Source: Pseudonocardia alaniniphila (GTDB lineage: Bacteria > Actinomycetota > Actinomycetes > Mycobacteriales > Pseudonocardiaceae). From it: a DNA stretch of 64,000 nt. Made by a program: the position numbers and the translations under genes. Location: the NCBI RefSeq assembly GCF_022524485.1, contig NZ_JAKXMK010000032.1, positions 90,812-154,811 on the forward strand, read 5' to 3'. This document shows, piece after piece, positions 36,226-41,932 of the stretch. Below the pieces are notes generated by a model that did not search any database, was not told where the DNA came from, and saw only the letters and a list, made by a program, of their open reading frames with translations. The first letter of the stretch is position 1, and each line of letters opens with the position of its first letter.

Positions 36226-36555
36226 CGGTGCTCCCTGGTGGATGCGGTGTGTCCGACGGCGACGCTGGGAGCGCGCCCTGTCGCATTGTTGTCAGCGCCC
36301 TGTCACTGCACCGACGGCCGCAGTGAGACCGGCGCGGATACCCATGGTATTTCCACTCGTGAGCTCTGCACGGTACTGCCAGTACCCGCACTCGTGATGA
36401 TCGTCGGAGAAACCGTCCGGTACGGTGATCATCGTGACGTCGGACGCATCGCAGACGCCCGTCGACAACGCGCCTGTCCACGAGGTGGCGCCACAAATCC
36501 TCTGGCTCGCTCGTCGTGGCGAGAGGCTCGCGTGCGGCGGGATGTCACCGCAGTC
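36226..36555. other. 330-base divergent control region with three inverted repeats
   Basis: Lies between the methyltransferase and XRE regulator starts. It contains ATACC-CAT-GGTAT (36338-36350), GGTACT-GCC-AGTACC (36372-36386) and ACCGT-CCGGT-ACGGT (36412-36426), all containing a GGTA core. A 46-codon frame on the minus strand (36292-36432) with modest third-base GC is present but I do not call it. No other gene is visible. Confidence 0.5.
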
Positions 36556-37431
36556 GTGACGTCGTTTTCTCCGGGAGGAGAGTCCGCCAGGGGAGCCACG
36601 GCCCGGCGAATCGTGCTCGGCGCCCAGCTGCGACGGTTGCGAGAGTCGTCCGACATCTCGCGAGCCGACGCCGGGTACGCCATCCGCTCGTCGGAATCGA
36701 AGGTGTCGCGCATCGAGCTCGGCCGCGTCGCCCTCAAGGTGCGGGACATCTCCGATCTGCTCACCCTGTACGGAATTGCCGACGCCGCAGAGCGCGAGTC
36801 GTTCCTCGAGATGGTGGAGCAGGCGAACGAGCCGGGCTGGTGGCGCCGCTACAGCGACGTGATGCCCGGCTGGTTCCACGACTTCGTGGGTCTGGAGGAG
36901 TCCGCGTCGCGGATCCAGAGCTACGAGCTGCAGTTCGTGCCCGGCCTGCTGCAGACCGAGGCGTATGCACGCGCGATCGCCACCCGCGGGCGCGTCGGCT
37001 CCGCGTCGGAGGAAGGCGAGCGGCGGATCGCGCTGCGCATGCGGCGGCAGAAGATTCTCGGCGGCATGCACCCGCCGAAACTGTGGGTGGTGCTGGACGA
37101 GTCCGTTCTCCACCGGCCGATCGGCGGCCGAATGGTGATGCGGGAACAGCTCGATCGGCTGATCGAGCTCACGAAGCTGCCGAACATCACCATTCAGGTC
37201 GTGCCGTGGCAGTTGAGCGGATACGGCGCCGAAGGATCGTTCACGGTGCTGAGGTTCGCCGAGGCGGAGCTGCCGGACGTGGTGTACGTCGAGCATCTCA
37301 GTGGCGCGCTCTATCTCGACCGCCAGGACGAGATCGAGTTGTACGGAAGGGCCGTTGACCGCCTGACGGTGGACGCACTCACTCCCGACGAATCGCGACA
37401 ATTGCTGGCGAAGGTGCTGACCGACCTCTGA
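36556..37431 (+). CDS. XRE-family regulator with DUF5753 ligand-binding domain
   Basis: A 291-residue protein: N-terminal helix-turn-helix (LGAQLRRLRESSDISRADAGYAIRSSESKVSRIELGRVALKVRDISDLLTLYGI) and C-terminal DUF5753 domain beginning WWRRYSDVMPGWFHDFVGLEESASRIQSYELQFVPGLLQTEAYARAI. Actinobacterial relatives include WhiJ- and AbaA-type developmental regulators that usually sit beside a DUF397 gene, as here, and have been proposed to form regulator or toxin-antitoxin-like pairs. The GTG at 36556 (VTSFSPGGE) is a reasonable start; an in-frame GTG at 36532 is the alternative. Its operators may be the inverted repeats just upstream or the TGCAC arrays beyond 37.7 kb. Confidence 0.88.
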   Translation: MTSFSPGGESARGATARRIVLGAQLRRLRESSDISRADAGYAIRSSESKVSRIELGRVALKVRDISDLLTLYGIADAAERESFLEMVEQANEPGWWRRYSDVMPGWFHDFVGLEESASRIQSYELQFVPGLLQTEAYARAIATRGRVGSASEEGERRIALRMRRQKILGGMHPPKLWVVLDESVLHRPIGGRMVMREQLDRLIELTKLPNITIQVVPWQLSGYGAEGSFTVLRFAEAELPDVVYVEHLSGALYLDRQDEIELYGRAVDRLTVDALTPDESRQLLAKVLTDL

Positions 37432-37460
37432 GTGGCGGGAACGCCCTGGTCAGAAGGTGA

Positions 37461-37694
37461 TCACGCGGGACGGAACTCTCCGTGCTCGACCCCGCCCAGG
37501 AAAGCGAGCCATTCGGCCCGGGTGAAGACGAGTGCGGGGCCGCTGGGGTGTCGTGAGTTGCGGACCGCGAACTCGCCGGTGTCGAGTGCGGCAACTTCGA
37601 CACAGTTGCCCATTGCGCCGCTTCTGCTGCTCTTGCGCCAGACGGCGCCTCGAAGCAGTGCTGCTGAACCGCCCTCGTGATTCGTGTCGGGCAC
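37461..37694 (-). CDS. DUF397 domain protein, partner of XRE regulator
   Basis: A 77-residue protein with the DUF397 signature VWRKSSRSGAMGNCVEVAALDTGEFAVRNSRHPSGPALVFTRAEWLAFLGGVEHGEF. DUF397 genes typically follow an XRE-DUF5753 gene on the same strand; this one faces it, with 29 bases between the stops. The GTG at 37694 (VPDTNHEGG) is chosen because upstream codons run into the TGCAC repeats. Biochemical role unknown; relatives have been described as antagonists of the XRE protein. Confidence 0.85.
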   Translation of the reverse strand: MPDTNHEGGSAALLRGAVWRKSSRSGAMGNCVEVAALDTGEFAVRNSRHPSGPALVFTRAEWLAFLGGVEHGEFRPA

Positions 37695-37752
37695 GTCATC
37701 ATCCTCGCTCGTGCTGAGTTGGTGGCGCTCGTTCTGCACGAACCTTATCAGT

Positions 37753-37775
37753 TGCACCTGCACGTGCATTTGCAC
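37753..37775. repeat. Four TGCAc hexamers, array 1, upstream of DUF397
   Basis: TGCA cores begin at 37753, 37759, 37765 and 37771, exactly six bases apart. The middle two form the palindrome TGCACGTGCA at 37759-37768. The array lies 59 bases before the DUF397 start codon, where an operator would be expected. One further TGCAC occurs at 37735. Confidence 0.6.
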
Positions 37776-37928
37776 GGGTTGATGGGTCGGACTGCGCCTC
37801 ATCGCTGCCGAGATGTCCGAATCGCGGTGATTCTGCAACAGTTTTTGCTGGTCAGCGCCGTGCGGCTCGGGATAGGGCTGTCCGGGCGGCTCGAGGAGGC
37901 CAAGCCTTCACCTCACGGTTCGTACAGG

Positions 37929-37958
37929 TGCACGTGCAGGCGGCTCTTGCATCTGCAC
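37929..37958. repeat. TGCAc hexamers, array 2
   Basis: The same palindrome TGCACGTGCA occurs at 37929-37938. TGCAT and TGCAC follow at 37948 and 37954, again six bases apart. The array is 24 bases upstream of a possible small gene starting at 37982 and 154 bases from array 1. Confidence 0.6.
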
Positions 37959-37981
37959 CGATCGTTCGGCACGCTAAGGGG

Positions 37982-38164
37982 GTGCAGGGCAACTCGACGT
38001 CAACAACCCGTACCTCGGGCGACGCCGGGACGGGTGCGCGCAGAGGGAACGAAGCGGACTCTTCGCTGCGCCTCGTCAGCGGCCTGCGTGCATTGTTCCG
38101 CCGTGGAAATCATCGGCGCGGTGACGACCCGCGGCGCCAGTGGTGCATGACCGGGCACGCCTGA
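37982..38164 (+). CDS. Possible 60-residue protein of unknown function
   Basis: Starting at GTG 37982, the frame encodes a Thr/Gly/Arg-rich peptide (VQGNSTSTTRTSGDAGTG near the start, RLVSGLRALFRRGNHRRG in the middle, WCMTGHA at the end). Third-base GC is about three quarters, lower than in the core genes but higher than chance would need. A TGCAC array precedes it as one precedes DUF397 on the other side, which is the main reason to consider it real. No ribosome site; it would have to be leaderless. Confidence 0.3.
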   Translation: MQGNSTSTTRTSGDAGTGARRGNEADSSLRLVSGLRALFRRGNHRRGDDPRRQWCMTGHA

Positions 38165-38444
38165 GCGATCCGATTCGGCGGGAGTGAGCCGCTTCGTCGC
38201 GCGGCCCTGTTCGAGCCCCGGCTCTCGGCCTCGCAGCGTTTCGTTCGCACCGAAACCGCAGGACAACGCCCGGATGGAGGGCGCCGGAGGCTGGGCCGCC
38301 ATCGTCTTGCGGCGCACGCCCTATGATCGATATCAGCCTGCGTGCAGCTCGTCTCGACGTGGCGCCGGCGCCCCCGCGGGGGATTGACATCCCGCGCTCC
38401 TCAACCGTTACCGGGTGCGGGCACGGAGCGTGGCCGCGGGCTGC

Positions 38445-38636
38445 TATCCTGCGGAATGCGACCACCCTGTCGCGCGTTGCACAAGGCGTCAGGGCGATCA
38501 AGTGGAGCCCCGCTCCCACCCGCCGCCTCAGGCGTCCGGGTCCGGTCCGTCGATGAGCCACAGGCTCGTCGGGTGTGATCGTCGGGTTCAGGTCTCCGCT
38601 CCGTCGCACTACACGACGTCGATACGAGGAGACCCC
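38445..38636 (+). promoter_or_regulatory. infC promoter and 5' leader
   Basis: TATCCT at 38445-38450 is a candidate -10 box. The next about 180 bases contain no gene, several complementary GC-rich segments and a GGAGCCCCGCTCCCACC stretch that looks like an anti-ribosome-site hairpin. infC operons are autoregulated through their leaders in other bacteria; a similar control is inferred here. Confidence 0.4.
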
Positions 38637-39197
38637 ATCAGCACAGAGACGCGCATCAACGACCGCATCCGAGTTCCCGAGGTCCGCCTGGTCGGACCCA
38701 ACGGCGAACAGGTCGGCATCGTGCGTATCGAGGACGCCCTGCGGCTCGCGCAGGAGGCAGAGCTCGACCTTGTCGAGGTCGCGGCTCAGGCCCGCCCGCC
38801 GGTCTGCAAGCTCATGGACTACGGCAAGTTCAAGTACGAGAGCGCGCAGAAGGCCCGGGAGTCCCGCCGTAACCAGCAGCTCACCACGATCAAGGAGCAG
38901 AAGCTCCGGCCGAAGATCGACACCCACGACTACGAGACCAAGAAGCGCAATGTCGTGCGCTTCCTCGAGGGTGGCAACAAGGTGAAGGTCACCATCATGT
39001 TCCGCGGACGCGAGCAGTCCCGCCCCGAGCTGGGGTTCCGGCTGCTGCAGCGCCTCGCCGAGGACGTGGCGGAGCTGGGCACGGTCGAGGCTGCTCCCAA
39101 GCAGGACGGCCGCAACATGACGATGGTGATCGCTCCGAACAAGAAGCCGGCATCCCGCCCGCGCCCCGTCGCCCAGGCGGACGCACAGCAGGCCTGA
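38637..39197 (+). CDS. infC: Translation initiation factor IF-3, apparent ATC start
   Basis: IF-3 keeps ribosomal subunits apart and rejects poor start codons. The 186-residue product begins, by homology with mycobacterial IF-3 (MSTETRVNERIRVPEV), at ISTETRINDRIRVPEV. That first codon is ATC at 38637, with GAGGAG five bases upstream. No ATG, GTG or TTG occurs nearby in frame; the open frame runs back to 38415 but has no similarity. E. coli infC starts with AUU and is repressed by its own product through that codon, so the rare start probably serves the same autoregulation. The N-domain, linker (KARESRRNQQLTTIKEQKLRPKI) and C-domain (VKVTIMFRGREQSRPELGFRLLQRL) are intact. Confidence 0.95.
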   Translation: MSTETRINDRIRVPEVRLVGPNGEQVGIVRIEDALRLAQEAELDLVEVAAQARPPVCKLMDYGKFKYESAQKARESRRNQQLTTIKEQKLRPKIDTHDYETKKRNVVRFLEGGNKVKVTIMFRGREQSRPELGFRLLQRLAEDVAELGTVEAAPKQDGRNMTMVIAPNKKPASRPRPVAQADAQQA

Positions 39198-39224
39198 CGG
39201 CAGCAACGCCAGCACGACCAAACT

Positions 39225-39246
39225 GACGCCTCGCCCCCGAGGCGTC
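39225..39246 (+). terminator. Hairpin between infC and rpmI
   Basis: A perfect 9-bp stem pairs 39225-39233 with 39238-39246 around CCCC, 20 bases before rpmI. It may attenuate or process the infC-rpmI-rplT transcript, or protect the downstream message. Confidence 0.5.
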
Positions 39247-39265
39247 ACCGGTGAACGGAACTGTC

Positions 39266-39460
39266 ATGCCCAAGAACAAGACGCACAGTGGGATGTCCAA
39301 GCGGGTCAAGGTGACCGGCCGGGGCAAGATCCTGCGCCAGCAGACCGGCCTGCGGCACCGCCTCGAGGTCAAGTCGAGCAAGGAGACGCGTGACCTCTCG
39401 CGCGTCGTGCCTGTGAACAAGGCCGACGTCAAGCGCGTCAAGAAGCTGCTCGGCCGCTGA
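39266..39460 (+). CDS. rpmI: 50S ribosomal protein L35
   Basis: A 64-residue basic protein with the L35 signature MPKNKTHSGMSKRVKVTGRGKI, then LRQQTGLRHRLEVKSSK and KRVKKLLGR. It belongs to the large ribosomal subunit. The conserved ATG at 39266 is preferred to an earlier in-frame start at 39251. Position between infC and rplT is universal. Confidence 0.97.
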   Translation: MPKNKTHSGMSKRVKVTGRGKILRQQTGLRHRLEVKSSKETRDLSRVVPVNKADVKRVKKLLGR

Positions 39461-39511
39461 CGCGGGCGCTCGCCCCCCTTCCCCGCCTGACCAAGACGTA
39501 AGGACACCCCC

Positions 39512-39901
39512 ATGGCACGCGTGAAGCGCGCGGTCAACGCTCAGAAGAAGCGCCGCACCACCCTTGAGCTGGCCAGCGGCTACCGCGGACAGCGCTCGCG
39601 GCTGTACCGCAAGGCGAAGGAGCAGATGCTCCACTCGCTGAACTACGCCTACCGCGACCGTCGCGCCAAGAAGGGCGACTTCCGGCAGCTGTGGATCACC
39701 CGTATCAACGCGGCCGCCCGCGCCAACGGCATGACCTACAACCGCTTCATCCAGGGCCTCAAGGCCGCCGGCGTCGAGGTGGACCGCAAGATCCTCTCGG
39801 AGCTCGCCATCAGCGACCCGGCCGCCTTCACCGCCCTCGTCGAGCTGGCCAAGGCCAACGTGCCGGCCCAGAGCGGCCCGCAGGACGGGACCGCGGCCTG
39901 A
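39512..39901 (+). CDS. rplT: 50S ribosomal protein L20
   Basis: A 129-residue protein that binds 23S rRNA early in large-subunit assembly. Signature MARVKRAVNAQKKRRTTLELASGYRGQRSRLYRKAKEQMLHSLNYAYRDRRAKKGDFRQLWITRINAA is intact. AAGGA lies upstream of ATG 39512. The tail beyond residue 118 (PAQSGPQDGTAA) is a typical actinobacterial extension. Confidence 0.97.
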   Translation: MARVKRAVNAQKKRRTTLELASGYRGQRSRLYRKAKEQMLHSLNYAYRDRRAKKGDFRQLWITRINAAARANGMTYNRFIQGLKAAGVEVDRKILSELAISDPAAFTALVELAKANVPAQSGPQDGTAA

Positions 39902-39921
39902 GCCGTCCGTCAGGCACGGCC

Positions 39922-40824
39922 GTGACCGAACCGCCCGGTACACCGATCCGAGCGTCAGCGGAGATCGCGTTGACGCAGCGCACGCCGCGCGTCGTCGCAG
40001 CACGCAAGCTGCTCCGCCGCGCGGGACGCGATCGGGCCGGGCGGTTTCTCGTGGAAGGCGCACAGGCCGTCCGCGAGGCGCTGGAGTGGTCGGGCGCAGG
40101 ATCGGGCCGGGTTCACGAGCTGTTCGTCACCGACGCGGCCGCGGCCCGTCACCCTGAGCTGGTCTCGGCGGCGCAGGCCGCCGGAGCCCGCCTCAGCCCG
40201 GTCCCCGAACCCGTCGCCGAGTCGCTGTCCGACACCGTCACCCCGCAAGGGCTGGTGGCCGTGTGCGACCTGCTCGACGTTCCGCTCGCCACCGCGCTGT
40301 CGAACGGGCCCGAGCTGGTCGCCGTGTGCGCCGACATCGCCGATCCCGGCAACGCGGGCACCGTCATCCGGGTGGCCGACGCGGCGGGCGCCGGTGCCGT
40401 GCTGCTCGCGGGGGAGACGGTCGACCCGCACAACGGAAAGGCCGTCCGGGCCTCCACGGGCAGCGTGTTCCACCTGCCCATCGCGCGCGACCGTGACGCC
40501 GACGCCGTGCTGGACGCCTGCCGCGCGGCCGGGCTCACGCTGCTCGTAGCCGACGGCCGCGGCGAGCTCGACCTGCACGATCCTGCCGCCGACGCTGTGC
40601 TCGCGGGGCCCGTCGCCTGGATATTCGGTGGCGAGGCACACGGCGTCCCGGCCACCGTTGCGGAGCGGGCCGACCACCGCGTCCGGGTGCCGATCCACGG
40701 CAGGGCGGAGAGCCTGAACCTCGCCACGGCCGCGGCGGTGTGTCTGTACGCGAGCGTGGCGGCACGACGTCGTCGAAGCCCGTCGGCGGCGGCCGTCGGA
40801 GAGCCGTCCCCGACCGGACCTTAG
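39922..40824 (+). CDS. SPOUT (TrmH/TsnR-type) RNA 2'-O-methyltransferase
   Basis: A 300-residue enzyme. N-terminal substrate-binding domain: RTPRVVAARKLLRRAGRDRAGRFLVEGAQAVREAL. The SPOUT knot domain has motif 1 ADIADPGNAGTVIRVADAAG, motif 2 WIFGGEAHGVP and motif 3 RVPIHGRAESLNLATAAAVCLYA with the invariant Ser-Leu-Asn. It methylates a ribose of rRNA or tRNA; the exact nucleotide is unknown. GTG start at 39922. The gene follows rplT as in M. tuberculosis (Rv1644). Confidence 0.92.
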   Translation: MTEPPGTPIRASAEIALTQRTPRVVAARKLLRRAGRDRAGRFLVEGAQAVREALEWSGAGSGRVHELFVTDAAAARHPELVSAAQAAGARLSPVPEPVAESLSDTVTPQGLVAVCDLLDVPLATALSNGPELVAVCADIADPGNAGTVIRVADAAGAGAVLLAGETVDPHNGKAVRASTGSVFHLPIARDRDADAVLDACRAAGLTLLVADGRGELDLHDPAADAVLAGPVAWIFGGEAHGVPATVAERADHRVRVPIHGRAESLNLATAAAVCLYASVAARRRRSPSAAAVGEPSPTGP

Positions 40825-40837
40825 GATCGAGCCACCA
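40822..40837 (+). promoter_or_regulatory. Candidate -10 element before pheS
   Basis: TAGGAT at 40822-40827 overlaps the stop of the methyltransferase gene and ends nine bases before the pheS ATG, so the transcript would have a leader of only a few bases. No clear -35 box. Confidence 0.35.
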
Positions 40838-41901
40838 TGAGTGAGAGCACGGACGTGATGAGCCCGCTTGACCCGGATTCGCTGGACGCCGCCGTCGACG
40901 CGGCGGTCCAGGCTTTCGCGGGGGCCTCCGACCTGGCCGCGCTCGCCGCCGTCAAGCCGGCCCACCTGGGCGATCGCGCCCCGCTGCTGCTGGCGCGCCG
41001 CGAGCTCGGCTCGCTGCCCGGGCCGGAGCGTGCCGAGGCCGGCAAACGCGTCAACGCCGCCCGTCAGCGGGCGCAGGAGGCGTTCGACGTCCGCCGGGAG
41101 ACGCTGGTCGCCGAGCGCGACGCGCGCGTGCTCGCCGAGGAGACCGTCGACGTCACGCTGCCGTGGGACCGCATCCCGCGCGGCGCGCGCCACCCGCTCA
41201 CGCAGATCTCCGAGCAGATCGCGGACGTCTTCGTCGCGATGGGCTGGGAGGTCGCGGAGGGGCCCGAGGTCGAGTCGTCGTGGCTGAACTTCGACGCGCT
41301 GAACTTCGGCAAGGACCACCCTGCGCGCACCATGCAGGACACCTTCTACCTCGCCGGATCAGCAGCGGACGACTCCGAGAGCTCCGGCATGGTGCTGCGC
41401 ACCCACACCTCACCGGTGCAGGTGCGGGCGCTGCTGCAGCGTGAGCTGCCCGTCTTCGTCGTCTGCCCGGGTCGTACCTTCCGCACCGACGCCCTCGACT
41501 CCACCCACACCCCGGTGTTCCATCAGGTGGAGGGCCTCGCCGTCGACAAGGGCATCACGATGGCGCACCTCAAGGGCACCCTCGACGCCTTCGCCCGCGC
41601 GATGTTCGGCGCCACGTCGCGCACTCGGCTGCGCCCGTCGTTCTTCCCGTTCACCGAGCCGTCCGCCGAGGTGGACGTGTGGTTCCCGGAGAAGAAGGGC
41701 GGGGCGGGCTGGGTGGAGTGGGGCGGCTGCGGCATGGTCAACCCCAACGTGCTGCGCGCCTGCGGCGTCGACCCCGATGTCTACTCCGGCTTCGCGTTCG
41801 GCATGGGCCTGGAGCGCACGCTGCAGTTCCGCAACGGCATCCCCGACATGCGCGACATGGTCGAGGGCGACGTCCGGTTCAGCCGCGCGTTCGGCGTCTG
41901 A
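40837..41901 (+). CDS. pheS: Phenylalanyl-tRNA synthetase alpha subunit
   Basis: A 354-residue class II synthetase subunit carrying the catalytic core. N-terminal coiled coil of tRNA recognition about residues 15-95, motif 1 region HPLTQISEQIADVFVAMGWEVAEGPEVE, motif 2 FVVCPGRTFRTDALDSTHTPVFHQVEG and motif 3 GFAFGMGLERTLQFRNGIPDMRDM. It works as an alpha2beta2 complex with PheT. ATG 40837; a second ATG at 40858 is possible. Confidence 0.97.
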   Translation: MSESTDVMSPLDPDSLDAAVDAAVQAFAGASDLAALAAVKPAHLGDRAPLLLARRELGSLPGPERAEAGKRVNAARQRAQEAFDVRRETLVAERDARVLAEETVDVTLPWDRIPRGARHPLTQISEQIADVFVAMGWEVAEGPEVESSWLNFDALNFGKDHPARTMQDTFYLAGSAADDSESSGMVLRTHTSPVQVRALLQRELPVFVVCPGRTFRTDALDSTHTPVFHQVEGLAVDKGITMAHLKGTLDAFARAMFGATSRTRLRPSFFPFTEPSAEVDVWFPEKKGGAGWVEWGGCGMVNPNVLRACGVDPDVYSGFAFGMGLERTLQFRNGIPDMRDMVEGDVRFSRAFGV

Positions 41902-41932
41902 GTCCGGCATCTGATCCCCCAGGAGCAACCCC

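Larger units (their letters stand above)
37695..38636. other. 942-base region between DUF397 and infC
   Basis: Holds two arrays of TGCAC hexamers (37753-37775 and 37929-37958), a possible 60-codon gene (37982-38164), a stretch with no visible gene (38165-38440) and the infC promoter/leader (38445-38636). Confidence 0.5.

Noticed and set aside
36292..36432. 46-codon frame on the minus strand (DHHECGYWQYRAEL segment)
   Set aside because: Third-base GC only about 60-65%, no ribosome site and it coincides with the inverted repeats; kept as non-coding.
38415..38636. 74-codon upstream extension of infC
   Set aside because: No similarity to IF-3, poor codon pattern and it overlaps the leader; the conserved protein begins at the ATC.
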